A stretch of DNA of 14,102 nt from assembly GCA_964402115.1 (NCBI GenBank), contig CAYOBW010000184.1, positions 1 through 14,102 on the forward strand. Direction: 5' to 3'. The translations under genes and the position numbers were made by a program. Numbering within the stretch: the stretch's first letter is position 1; each line of letters begins with the position of its first letter. Shown here in pieces: positions 1-7,161 of this stretch. The DNA comes from CAYOBW01 sp964402115 (GTDB taxonomy: Bacteria; Verrucomicrobiota; Kiritimatiellia; UBA8416; CAYOBW01). The notes under the pieces were generated by a model, which saw nothing but the letters and a program-made list of their open reading frames with translations, made no database searches and was not told the DNA's origin.

Positions 1-55
1 TGAACCTAGACAAACAGATCCAGAGTCTGTTGTGCTACCGTTACACCATCGGGCA
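1..55 (-). tRNA. tRNA-Gln (anticodon CTG), 3' part cut by window edge
   Basis: Read on the minus strand from position 55, the sequence folds as the first three quarters of a tRNA. The acceptor strand is TGCCCGA. The D arm is GTGT paired with GCAC around an AACGGTA loop. The anticodon stem ACAGA pairs with TCTGT around the loop CTCTGGA, which gives anticodon CTG (reads CAG, Gln). A short variable region and the start of the T arm (TAGGT, TCA) follow before the window edge. The 5' TGCCCGA and G37 fit bacterial tRNA-Gln. It lies 72 bp downstream of dnaN on the same strand, separated from it by a hairpin. Confidence 0.93.
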
Positions 56-68
56 GACGAAATCGGCC

Positions 69-93
69 AAAAACAGGCGGGAAAGTACCTGTT
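69..93 (-). terminator. Candidate intrinsic terminator after dnaN
   Basis: On the minus strand a 6-bp perfect stem (AACAGG and CCTGTT) around a 10-base loop is followed by a run of five T. It lies between the dnaN stop and tRNA-Gln. The stem is short, so termination may be weak. A second tiny hairpin with a T run (about 111-125) lies just before it. The same stretch could also hold the promoter of tRNA-Gln (a TTGCCA and TACTTT pair about 18 bp apart). Confidence 0.45.
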
Positions 94-127
94 GTGGTCA
101 TCGATTGGCAAGCAAAAAGGGATGCCC

Positions 128-1222
128 TCAACTGATCCGCATCGGCATCAGCACGTACAGGAACGGGATATCGCACTTGATGACGCCGGGACTCAAATCA
201 TCCGTCAGCTCGATGAAAATCTCGTCGCTGGTGAGGTTCTTCAGAGGATCCATCATGTAGTCCGGATTGAAGGCGACCGAGATCTCCTTGCCGTTGTACT
301 TCACGGGGATCGTTTCCCGTGCTTCTCCCACATCCGGCGTATTGGTTGCCACGACGAGCTTGTTGTCTGCAAAAGTCAGTTTCGTGGCGTTGGACTTGTC
401 GTTTGTCAGCAGCGAGGCGCGCTTGAGCGCGGTCAGCAGTACCTCCCGCTCGACGGCCACGCGCTGCTCGCACTGCGACGGAATCACCTGCCGGAAATTG
501 GGATACGTACCCTCGATCAGTTTGGACGACACCATCACGTCGGCGTACTCGAACACCATCTGGTTTTCCTTGGCATGCACCTTCAGCGTTCCGGAATCGC
601 CCAGCGTGTGCACGAGCTCGGATACCGTCTTGGAGGGGAGAATGAAATCGGCCTCGGCCTCAGTCGGCACTTCCACCTCGTTCTCGATCAGGGCCAGCCG
701 ACGGCCGTCGGTCGCAACCATGGTCAGTTTGCTGTTGCGGAAACTCAACAGCACGCCGTTCAGCATGTACCGCGTTTCGTCGCTGGAGGCCGCGTAGGCC
801 GTCTTCTTCAGCATCTCCTTGAAGGCTGCCTGCTCCACGCTGTACGAGCACTGGCTTTCGGGCTTCGTGATCTTTGGAAAATCCTCGGCCGGCAGCCCGA
901 TGATCTTGAAGTAGGAGGCGTTGCAGTCGACCGAGGCCACATCCTTGTCGTCAACGGATACCTCGATGGCGCTGTCCGGCAATTCGCGGATGATGCTGAG
1001 GAGGCGGCGTGCCGGCAGCGTGGTGGCGCCTTGCTTGAGGACGTCGGCTTCGACTGAACAACGCACGCTCAAGTCCAAGTCCGTCGTGGTCAGCGAGAGC
1101 CGGTTCTTCTCGGCGGTCACAAGCACGTTCGATAGCACGGGGAGCGTGCTGCGAATGCCGACGACGTTTTGGACGACCTGCAGACCCTGCAGGAGAGCGC
1201 TCTTGTTGATTCTGAATTTCAT
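128..1222 (-). CDS. dnaN: DNA polymerase III beta subunit (sliding clamp)
   Basis: Encodes the ring-shaped processivity factor that tethers the replicative polymerase to DNA and serves as a docking platform for repair proteins and for the ATPase that resets DnaA. The 364-residue protein has the family length of three clamp domains. It opens with MKFRINKSALLQGLQVVQNV, carries TTDLDLSVRC near residue 50, ATDGRRLA in the middle third, and ends in VLMPMRIS, like the usual PMR(L/I) terminus. The start is the ATG at 1222: a GAGGAG Shine-Dalgarno sequence ends 5 bases upstream, while the in-frame GTG at 1228 overlaps that sequence. The gene stands alone. dnaA is not directly upstream, where a thioesterase gene and mnmG lie instead. 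A 233-bp leader with an AT-rich core suggests its own promoter. Confidence 0.98.
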   Translation of the reverse strand: MKFRINKSALLQGLQVVQNVVGIRSTLPVLSNVLVTAEKNRLSLTTTDLDLSVRCSVEADVLKQGATTLPARRLLSIIRELPDSAIEVSVDDKDVASVDCNASYFKIIGLPAEDFPKITKPESQCSYSVEQAAFKEMLKKTAYAASSDETRYMLNGVLLSFRNSKLTMVATDGRRLALIENEVEVPTEAEADFILPSKTVSELVHTLGDSGTLKVHAKENQMVFEYADVMVSSKLIEGTYPNFRQVIPSQCEQRVAVEREVLLTALKRASLLTNDKSNATKLTFADNKLVVATNTPDVGEARETIPVKYNGKEISVAFNPDYMMDPLKNLTSDEIFIELTDDLSPGVIKCDIPFLYVLMPMRIS

Positions 1223-1295
1223 GGACACTCCTCATGCATGCCGGATGCCAGAAGACGTGAAATGTCCGCTGGCATAAGAGCTATTACCCTTAAAA

Positions 1296-1328
1296 GAATA
1301 TATTCTCCGTATCCGTATGCGGTGTCAA
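1296..1328 (-). promoter_or_regulatory. Candidate dnaN promoter region
   Basis: On the minus strand, about 95 bp upstream of dnaN, there is a perfect TTGACA (1323-1328) followed by an AT-rich stretch containing GAATAT (17-bp spacing, poor -10 match) and TATATT (20-bp spacing, better hexamer). No pair is ideal. The AT-rich core 1285-1305 stands out from the GC-rich surroundings and includes the palindrome GAATATATTC. The remainder of the 1229-1461 gap shows nothing else I can name. Confidence 0.35.
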
Positions 1329-1461
1329 TAGTGGTGCGAAAGAAATCTACGCGCGTCAGGATAACGGGTTACAGCGGAAACGGCCTGATGATGACACATG
1401 GCGAGACTGTTCATAACCTGGCAGTTGTGGAGACCCTGCTGAGCAGTAGACGGTAAGCGGG

Positions 1462-1857
1462 TCACTTGTGCACATCCGTTGCCAGGGTTACCATCAGGGG
1501 ACCCGGACGCTGCCGGGGAAGGCGGCGCTTGCAGCCGTCGGGACCCACGCGCACGAGCGTAACCGTCGTTGAAAAGACGGGTGTCGTCAGACGGTTGTGA
1601 GGGTGTACATCGACCGCATATGTCAGGGAAGTGACGCCTGAGCGGACACGGCGAACAATGAAACGCAGGATGGAGCCCTCCTTCACGGGCTGCCGGAACT
1701 CGACCTTGTCCATGGCCACGGTGACGAAGCGACACGAGGGGAATTCCAGGGTGGCGGCGATCCAGGCGAATTCGTCCACCCACTTAAGCATATTGCCACC
1801 AAAGAGATCCCCATAGTGGTTCAAATGCTCAGGCATCACCAGTTTGTAGTTCTCCAT
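1462..1857 (-). CDS. Hotdog-fold acyl-CoA thioesterase
   Basis: A 131-residue single-domain protein of the acyl-CoA thioesterase type (YciA/BACH-like), predicted to hydrolyse acyl-CoA thioesters in the cytoplasm. The motif HLNHYGDLFGGNMLKWVDE at residues 11-29 is the family's active-site helix region: conserved Asn, Gly-Asp, Gly-Gly, then the acidic pair after Trp-Val. It is followed by beta-strands of the hotdog type (FVTVAMDKVEFRQPVKEGSI, about 44-63). The start is the ATG at 1857, preceded 7 bases upstream by GGAGG. The frame is open further back, but the extra residues do not look like the family. The chain length is typical for a small single-hotdog enzyme that works as an oligomer. It lies downstream of mnmG on the same strand with a 200-bp gap and before dnaN. 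Neither neighbour is functionally related, so substrate cannot be inferred from context. Confidence 0.85.
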   Translation of the reverse strand: MENYKLVMPEHLNHYGDLFGGNMLKWVDEFAWIAATLEFPSCRFVTVAMDKVEFRQPVKEGSILRFIVRRVRSGVTSLTYAVDVHPHNRLTTPVFSTTVTLVRVGPDGCKRRLPRQRPGPLMVTLATDVHK

Positions 1858-2045
1858 CTTCAACCTCCGTGACGGACAAAGGCCAAGGTACTCTGCCAGC
1901 CGGTGACTGTCCAGTCTCCGCATCCTGCCACCTTGGGTCGGGTCGGGATTTCGATCCCAACCTACGGGGGAGCGTGTCGGGTCGAGGCATCTGCGGCCAT
2001 GCCTGTGGACGCCTGCGTGCTTCCGCCGGACAGGTGCTATGCGGC

Positions 2046-2093
2046 AGGGGCCTGCGGCCCCTCACCCCGGCCCTCTCCCCGCCGGGGAGAGGG
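2046..2093. repeat. Double-hairpin dispersed repeat (REP-like) at the 3' end of mnmG
   Basis: Two adjacent perfect inverted repeats. The first is AGGGGCC, a 3-base loop, and GGCCCCT (2046-2062). The second is CCCTCTCCCC, a 3-base loop, and GGGGAGAGGG (2071-2093). The combination CCTCACCCCGGCCCTCTCCCC resembles a repetitive extragenic palindromic element seen dispersed in many GC-rich bacterial genomes (recalled, not searched). The mnmG stop codon lies at the boundary of the first hairpin, so the last codons of mnmG are encoded by the repeat. The second stem could also act as a transcription barrier or mRNA-stabilising end for the mnmE-mnmG transcript. Confidence 0.75.
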
Positions 2094-4086
2094 AGACTGG
2101 CGCAAGGCCCGCTTCCTCACCGGTACGGTGCTGTGCATGTACAGAGAAAGGGTGGAGGGCTGCTCCCGTTTCGAGGATCATTGGACCTGCCGTGTGGGAT
2201 GTGGGGTGCCGGTGTCGCTTGACCCGGACACTCAGCACGGCGATATCGGCCGGCGTGATGCCGGGTACGCGGGATGCCTGTCCCAGAGTCAGCGGACGGA
2301 CTCGACTGAGTCGTTCGCGAGCCTCGTAGCGGAGCTGGGCGAGCGTCCAGTAATCGGTGTCAACCGGTATGGTCGCGTCCTCCAGTGCAGCGGCGCGCGA
2401 GACACTCCGCGCCTCGCGCTCGATATAGCCGCGATACTTGATCCGGATCTCGATCTGGGCCACGACGTCCGGATGCAAGTCACGCAGAGCGCCCGGCAAC
2501 GTCTCGTAACGGGACTCCGGGCGACAAAGCACCTGCGACAACGTATGCCCATCGAGATACGTTGCATCCAGACGAGACATTTCTTCATCTATTTGCGATA
2601 CCAATAGTTGTGTCTCGCACAACTGTTCTTTACACACTATGCCGTACTTAACGGCATGGTCGAAGAGGCGGAAGCGGGCGTTGTCCTGTCGTAGCAAGAG
2701 CCGGTATTCTGACCGCGACGTGAACATGCGGTAGGGCTCATCCACGCCCTTCGTCACAAGATCGTCGAGCAGGATTCCGATATACGCAGCGTGCCGACCG
2801 ATGTGTAGCGGCGGCAGGCCCAGCGCCCGCGCAGCAGCATTCACACCAGCCACCAGACCTTGGGCCGCCGCCTCTTCATAGCCCGTCGTCCCATTGATCT
2901 GGCCGGCATGAAAGAGTCCATCCACTCGCTTCGTTTCGAGCGTAGGCCGGAGCTGCGTGGGCGGCACGAAGTCATACTCGATCGCGTAGGCATGCCGGAG
3001 TATCCGGGCTTGCTCCAGGCCCGGTATCGAATGAATCAACGCCTCCTGCACCGGTACCGGCAGGCTGTTCGATGTCCCGTTGGGATAAACCCAATCCGTA
3101 TGCAATCCCTCTGGTTCAATGAAAACGTGGTGCTGCTCCTTGTCCGGGAACTTAACGATCTTATCCTCTATAGAGGGACAGTACCGCACGCCTGTCCCGA
3201 CGATAGCGCCGCCGTAGAGGGCGCTCCGGTGCAGATTATCGCGGATGATGCGATGCGTCTCGGCTGTCGTGCGAGTCAGGTGACAAGGAACCTGAACATG
3301 CCCCGGGGGTTTGCCTCCGGCAGCGCCTGCGCTAGTCGCGCCTAGCCGGTGTTCCACGTGGAACAATCGGGCGTGGCGTCGTCCACGCCACGAGAACAGC
3401 GGCGCCGGATCGTCCCCGGGCTGGAGCTCCATGCGGGTGTAGTCCAGGGAGTCAGACGCCAGACGCGGCGGGGTGCCGGTCTTCAAGCGCGCCATTTCGA
3501 AGCCCAAATCCCGGAGCGAAGCACTCAGCGCTGCGGCAGAGCGCTCGTCATCCCGACCGCCATCCCGACGCTCCAGGCCGATGTGAATCGTCCCACCCAG
3601 AAAAGTGCCAGGCGTCAGCACGACGGACGTGGCTTTCAGGCGAGTACCGTCCAGTAGCCCGACGCCCCGCAACTGACCGCCCTCCGTCCAGATCGCGGTA
3701 ACGTCGCCCTCCAGGATCTTCAGCCCCGGACAGGCTTCGAGCACGGCCAGCATGCGCGCCGAGTAGGCCTGCTTGTCACACTGGGCGCGCGTCGCCTGCA
3801 CCGCCGGTCCCTTGCGCGTGTTCAAAGTGCGGAACTGTATGCCGGTGTAGTCGGCGTTTACGCCCATCTCACCGCCGAGCGCATCGAGCTCATACACGAG
3901 GTGGGACTTCGCGATGCCGCCAATCGAGGGATTGCACGGCATGCAGGCCACCTTTGAGCGTGTCATCGTCACCAGGAGCGTCCGAGCGCCCAGACGTGCG
4001 GCGGCCAGGGCGGCTTCGCAGCCAGCGTGACCTCCACCCACGACAATGACATCGTAATCCGGGCTGGTGGCGGGGTGACTACTCAC
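2062..4086 (-). CDS. mnmG: tRNA uridine-5-carboxymethylaminomethyl modification enzyme MnmG (GidA)
   Basis: FAD enzyme that works with MnmE to install (carboxymethyl)aminomethyl groups on U34 of tRNAs reading split codon boxes. The Rossmann motif DVIVVGGGHAGCEAA lies near residue 12. Later come MPCNPSIGGIAKSHLV, ALGGEMG, KTGTPPR, RYCPSIEDKI, AGQINGTTGYEEAAAQG and PYRMFTSRSEYRLLLR, all conserved in the family. I chose the GTG at 4086 because it leaves the usual short N-terminus. A TTG at 4122 would add 12 residues; neither has a convincing RBS. The 674 residues exceed the usual 620-630 for two reasons. About 22 extra residues carrying a parS site sit between FSWRG and QVPC (about 237-265). About 50 residues follow the normal end SVRVKR and run into a dispersed repeat. 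mnmE lies upstream on the same strand. Confidence 0.97.
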   Translation of the reverse strand: MSSHPATSPDYDVIVVGGGHAGCEAALAAARLGARTLLVTMTRSKVACMPCNPSIGGIAKSHLVYELDALGGEMGVNADYTGIQFRTLNTRKGPAVQATRAQCDKQAYSARMLAVLEACPGLKILEGDVTAIWTEGGQLRGVGLLDGTRLKATSVVLTPGTFLGGTIHIGLERRDGGRDDERSAAALSASLRDLGFEMARLKTGTPPRLASDSLDYTRMELQPGDDPAPLFSWRGRRHARLFHVEHRLGATSAGAAGGKPPGHVQVPCHLTRTTAETHRIIRDNLHRSALYGGAIVGTGVRYCPSIEDKIVKFPDKEQHHVFIEPEGLHTDWVYPNGTSNSLPVPVQEALIHSIPGLEQARILRHAYAIEYDFVPPTQLRPTLETKRVDGLFHAGQINGTTGYEEAAAQGLVAGVNAAARALGLPPLHIGRHAAYIGILLDDLVTKGVDEPYRMFTSRSEYRLLLRQDNARFRLFDHAVKYGIVCKEQLCETQLLVSQIDEEMSRLDATYLDGHTLSQVLCRPESRYETLPGALRDLHPDVVAQIEIRIKYRGYIEREARSVSRAAALEDATIPVDTDYWTLAQLRYEARERLSRVRPLTLGQASRVPGITPADIAVLSVRVKRHRHPTSHTAGPMILETGAALHPFSVHAQHRTGEEAGLAPVSLSPAGRGPG
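3350..3365. promoter_or_regulatory. parS: parS-type ParB-binding site inside mnmG
   Basis: The perfect 16-bp palindrome TGTTCCACGTGGAACA differs from the classical parS consensus TGTTTCACGTGAAACA only at one symmetric pair of positions. ParB loads on such sites and spreads to organise the origin region for segregation. It is encoded as Leu-Phe-His-Val-Glu-His within a segment of MnmG that is absent from the E. coli protein as I recall it. An identical copy lies 921 bp away at 4271. Confidence 0.83.
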
Positions 4087-4270
4087 AGGGATGAGTCTGC
4101 CAAAGAGGGGGCCAATAAGCAATGCTTCGTCATGCCGTAACAGCAGTCCCTGTTATGGGCACCGGCAGGTTTCTGAGACCGGCTTGTGTGGGACTTCAAC
4201 GGACGGACCGGAAGCGCGTGGAGACGGCGGTCCCCGCCGTTAGAGCCCCCCGGGCGTGACTGAGGCACAA

Positions 4271-4286
4271 TGTTCCACGTGGAACA
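4271..4286. promoter_or_regulatory. parS: parS-type ParB-binding site between mnmE and mnmG
   Basis: Second identical copy of the palindrome TGTTCCACGTGGAACA, 14 bp past the mnmE stop codon in the 214-bp spacer before the chosen mnmG start. Origin-proximal location near mnmE and mnmG is where parS sites and parAB genes are classically found. parA and parB themselves are not in this window. The rest of the spacer (4087-4270) shows no other feature I can name. Confidence 0.87.
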
Positions 4287-4300
4287 AAGGGCGGGAATGG

Positions 4301-5707
4301 CTACTTGCCGATGCAGAAACGGGAGAAGACAGCGTCCAGCAGGTCGTCCGTGTAGGTCTTGCCGGTGATTTCACCGATCGTCTCAGCCGTTTGCCGGATC
4401 GCGGCAGCCGCAGGAACCAGCAAGTCGGCGCGAGCTTCACACAGGAGCTGAATCGCCTCGCAAAGATGCCCCTCGGCCCTGATCAGACACTGACGGTGGC
4501 GCTCGGCAATGGTCACGTGGGACTCAACCTGGTGCGGGAGCCCCAGGCGTTGGATCAGCGCGTCTCGGACTTGATTCAACCCCGCGCCGTCGCGCAGCAC
4601 GGCTGGCACAAGGATGCAGCCTCGGGGAAGATCGCCAGCGGAAACCCCGCAGCCCAGATCCTGCTTGTTCAAAACGAGAATAGTGCGCTCGGCCGGCAGG
4701 GTGGAAAGCTGCGTCCGTGCGTGGTTGTCAAGCGGGACGGATGCATCCAGGACATGGAGGTGAAGATCGGCCCGTGCCATGCTGGTCATGGCCCGCTCAA
4801 CACCGGCTTGTTCGACGAGGCAACCCGTGGTGCGCAACCCGGCGGTATCAACCAGGCGAATCGGTATGCCCGTAAGCACGAGTTGCTCTTCGATGGTATC
4901 GCGGGTTGTGCCCGGCATGTCAGCCACGATGGCGCGCTCCACGCCGAGAAGACCATTCAACAGCGTGGATTTCCCCACGTTGGGTTGACCGGATATAACG
5001 ACTAGCACGCCGTCGCGCAAGAGCCGGCTCTCTCCCCATGTGCCGAGCAGCGCTCTGACTCGTTCTCGGGCCGACCGCAAGGACGACAGCACGTGCGGCG
5101 TCACATCCAGGGGAATGTCGTCCTCCGAGAAGTCAAATGAAGCTTCAAGCATGGCAGAAGAACTCATAACACAGTCATAAAGTGTTGTTAAACAACTACT
5201 TAAGGATCCATCAAGCTGCTCCAAAGCCAGCTGCGCCGAACGGTCGCTGCGGGCTTGAATGAGATTCGCGACCGCCTCGGCTTGCGGCAGGTCCAAGCGG
5301 CCATTCAGAAAGGCCCGTTTTGTGAATTCGCCCGGGGCGGCCAAACGGGCGCCGGCTGCGAGAACGGCTTGGAGGACACGCCGGGAGGCCACGCGACCGC
5401 CGTGCCCCTGGAACTCGACAACATCCTCGCGGGTGTAGCTGTGAGGGGCGCGGTAGATCAAAACGACAACCTCGTCGGCGAATCCCGTCACGGAAGAACC
5501 CCCGGCCACGTCAGAGGCGAAGGCGTTGCGGACATGGCCATGCAGAAACGTACCCCCGGGCCTGGCCGATGGAGGGGGGGGCTGGCAGACGACGAGTCGA
5601 TCGGCGATAGACAGACTTGCCGGTCCCGAGACGCGGACAACCGCAATCCCCGCCTCACCGGGCGCTGTCGCCAGCGCCGCAATCGTGTCGGTATCTGCTG
5701 CCTGCAT
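4301..5707 (-). CDS. mnmE: tRNA modification GTPase MnmE (TrmE)
   Basis: Potassium-activated GTPase that uses a folate-derived one-carbon unit and partners MnmG in wobble-uridine modification. The 468-residue protein has the family length and order. The N-terminal tetrahydrofolate-binding domain starts DTIAALATAPGEAGIAVVRVSG. A helical domain with NGRLDLPQAEAV follows. The embedded G domain has Walker A GQPNVGKS (240-247), G2 region DMPGTTRD (263-270), G3 DTAG (287-290) and G4 NKQD (347-350). The C-terminus is FCIGK, whose Cys is the conserved functional one. The start ATG at 5707 gives the standard N-terminus, although the SD sequence (GAGG) is very close to it. It is followed on the same strand by mnmG, with a parS site between. 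It is divergent from serC, with a 219-bp gap between the start codons. Confidence 0.98.
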   Translation of the reverse strand: MQAADTDTIAALATAPGEAGIAVVRVSGPASLSIADRLVVCQPPPPSARPGGTFLHGHVRNAFASDVAGGSSVTGFADEVVVLIYRAPHSYTREDVVEFQGHGGRVASRRVLQAVLAAGARLAAPGEFTKRAFLNGRLDLPQAEAVANLIQARSDRSAQLALEQLDGSLSSCLTTLYDCVMSSSAMLEASFDFSEDDIPLDVTPHVLSSLRSARERVRALLGTWGESRLLRDGVLVVISGQPNVGKSTLLNGLLGVERAIVADMPGTTRDTIEEQLVLTGIPIRLVDTAGLRTTGCLVEQAGVERAMTSMARADLHLHVLDASVPLDNHARTQLSTLPAERTILVLNKQDLGCGVSAGDLPRGCILVPAVLRDGAGLNQVRDALIQRLGLPHQVESHVTIAERHRQCLIRAEGHLCEAIQLLCEARADLLVPAAAAIRQTAETIGEITGKTYTDDLLDAVFSRFCIGK

Positions 5708-5848
5708 GCCTCGAGAGTAGGAGCTGTCAATAGCAACGGCAAGCAGGAAAACCGCGCCCGCACCCGGCCGCGTGAGTCATTCCCGGGTTGGCCTGAAGCC
5801 TGCGAGGTACTATCGCTGGCCCTCGGCTGAAAAGTAGGAACCACGCTG

Positions 5849-5877
5849 TTGACGCCGCAAGGAGCGCGCGGTAAAGT
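5849..5877 (+). promoter_or_regulatory. Sigma70-like promoter of serC
   Basis: TTGACG (5849-5854), a 17-bp spacer and TAAAGT (5872-5877) match the -35 and -10 consensus at 5/6 and 4/6 positions with ideal spacing. Transcription would start near 5884, giving a 5' leader of about 43 bases that contains the serC ribosome-binding site. The divergent mnmE promoter must lie in the same 5708-5926 gap, but I see no convincing pair for it. Confidence 0.55.
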
Positions 5878-5926
5878 CCGGACTCTTACTGAGGGGCTTG
5901 TGTCCAACAACAGAGGAGGTACAGTC

Positions 5927-7006
5927 ATGGCGCGGGTGTATAACTTCAATGCTGGACCGGCGGTGCTGCCGGTTTCCGTTCTCGAAGAGGCGCAGCGTGA
6001 CCTCGTGGATTACAAGGGCGCGGGTATGTCGCTGCTGGAATGCAGTCACCGCGGGAAGGAATACGACGCGGTACACACCGAGGCCGTCGCCAACATCCGC
6101 GAGCTGCTGCAGTTGACGGATGACTACACGGTCCTGTTCATGCAGGGCGGCGCCAGCGCCCAATTCGCGCTCGTGCCCCTGAACCTCCTCGGCGCCGGCC
6201 AGACCGCCGACTACGTGAACTCCGGCGCCTGGGCCTCGAAGGCAATCAAGGAAGCCAAGAAGATCGGCACGGTGAACGTGGCCGCCGACTGCGAGAAGGC
6301 GATCCCGACCCGCGTGCCCGACGCTGCGGAGCTGAAGCTCACCCCCGGCGCGGCGTATGTCCACCTGACCTCGAACGAAACCATTTCGGGCGCCCAGTAC
6401 AAGAGCTTCCCGGTCACCGAGGCTCCGCTTGTGGCGGACATGTCGTCGGACTTCCTCTCCCGGCCGTTCGATGCGAAGCAGTTCGGGCTGATCTATGCCG
6501 GGGCGCAGAAGAACCTGGGTCCGGCGGGTGTGGCCGTGGTCGTGATGCGCAAGGACCTGGCAGAGCGCGTGGCGAAGAACGTGCCGACGATCTTCCAGTA
6601 CAAGACGCACATCGAAGAGAACTCGCTGTACAACACGCCGCCCTGTTTTACGATCTACATCGTGATGCTGGTGACGCGCTGGCTGAAGCAGATGGGGCTG
6701 GCCACCATGTACGCGCGGAACGTGGACAAGGCCGGGCGCCTGTACGCGGCGATCGACGGCTCCGGCGGCTACTACCGCGGCGCGGCCGTGCCGGCGTGCC
6801 GGTCGGACATGAACGTCACCTTCCGCCTGGGCAGCGAGGCGTTGGAAGAGGCGTTTGTGAAGGAAGCCTCGAAGCTGGGCATGAAGGGTCTCAAGGGCCA
6901 TCGCTCGGTTGGCGGTATCCGCGCTTCCATCTACAACGCCTTCCCGCCGGAAGGGGTTGACGCGCTGGTGGCGTTTATGAAAGACTTCCAACAGCGTAAC
7001 GGCTGA
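5927..7006 (+). CDS. serC: Phosphoserine aminotransferase
   Basis: PLP enzyme converting 3-phosphohydroxypyruvate and glutamate to phosphoserine, the second step of serine synthesis; in many bacteria it also serves pyridoxal phosphate synthesis. The 359-residue length is standard. The protein begins MARVYNFNAGPAVLPVSVLE, has the phosphate-binding GGASAQF at 74-80, DMSSDFLSRP at 171-180 and the PLP lysine K195 in AGAQKNLGPAG. HRSVGGIRASIYNA near the C-terminus is the substrate-binding end motif. The start is the ATG at 5927, set by a near-perfect AGGAGGT ending 6 bases upstream; the frame is open further upstream but not credible as protein. It is transcribed opposite to mnmE and seems monocistronic: a promoter lies just upstream and a hairpin just downstream. 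The partner serA is not in the window. Confidence 0.98.
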   Translation: MARVYNFNAGPAVLPVSVLEEAQRDLVDYKGAGMSLLECSHRGKEYDAVHTEAVANIRELLQLTDDYTVLFMQGGASAQFALVPLNLLGAGQTADYVNSGAWASKAIKEAKKIGTVNVAADCEKAIPTRVPDAAELKLTPGAAYVHLTSNETISGAQYKSFPVTEAPLVADMSSDFLSRPFDAKQFGLIYAGAQKNLGPAGVAVVVMRKDLAERVAKNVPTIFQYKTHIEENSLYNTPPCFTIYIVMLVTRWLKQMGLATMYARNVDKAGRLYAAIDGSGGYYRGAAVPACRSDMNVTFRLGSEALEEAFVKEASKLGMKGLKGHRSVGGIRASIYNAFPPEGVDALVAFMKDFQQRNG

Positions 7007-7043
7007 GAGGCGTCACCTCCCGGTCGATTTGCCAGATTCCAAA

Positions 7044-7073
7044 CGCCGGTCGGGGCCCTGCCCCCGGCCGGTG
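7044..7073 (+). terminator. GC-rich hairpin after serC, candidate terminator
   Basis: CCGGTCGGGG and CCCCGGCCGG pair over 10 bp with one G-T wobble around a 6-base loop, extendable by two more pairs. It lies 37 bp after the serC stop and just before tRNA-Arg. No T run follows, so it is not a classical intrinsic terminator on either strand. It may end serC messages, protect their 3' end or be a small palindromic repeat. Confidence 0.4.
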
Positions 7074-7077
7074 CAAC

Positions 7078-7154
7078 AGGCCCGTAGCTCAATTGGATAG
7101 AGCGTCAGCCTCCGAAGCTGAAGGTTGTGGGTTCGATCCCCGCCGGGCCTACCA
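7078..7154 (+). tRNA. tRNA-Arg (anticodon CCG), CCA encoded
   Basis: A complete cloverleaf. The acceptor AGGCCCG pairs with CGGGCCT over all 7 positions. The D stem is GCTC with GAGC. The anticodon stem TCAGC pairs with GCTGA around the loop CTCCGAA, giving anticodon CCG (reads CGG, Arg). The T stem GTGGG pairs with CCCGC around TTCGATC. The discriminator is A and the CCA end is encoded. The tRNA is intact although a recombinase gene ends 4 bp beyond its CCA, as expected if an element integrated into its 3' end and restored it. Confidence 0.97.
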
Positions 7155-7161
7155 CTAATCA
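7124..7161. other. Probable attachment site (attL or attR) at the tRNA-Arg 3' end
   Basis: The T arm, acceptor 3' strand and CCA of tRNA-Arg, together with the few bases before the integrase stop codon, form the likely crossover region. tRNA 3' ends are the classical target of tyrosine recombinases, and the recombinase gene is directly adjacent. The matching direct repeat at the far end of the element is outside the window, so the core boundaries cannot be set. The integrase stop codon (7159-7161) is so close that it could lie in the core or come from the chromosome. Confidence 0.5.

Noticed and set aside
32..1057. Long plus-strand open frame opposite dnaN
   Set aside because: It is antisense to the clearly recognised sliding clamp, has no family resemblance and reflects GC-rich codon bias.
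1229..1461. Possible oriC beside dnaN
   Set aside because: The gap has an AT-rich core but no recognisable DnaA boxes (TTATNCACA type), so only a promoter is proposed.
4510..4525. CACGTG within mnmE resembling parS
   Set aside because: Only 3 of 5 flanking bases match on one side and none on the other.
5810..6991. Long minus-strand open frame opposite serC
   Set aside because: The plus strand encodes an unmistakable phosphoserine aminotransferase with promoter and RBS. The opposite frame is rich in Arg, His and Val with no motif.
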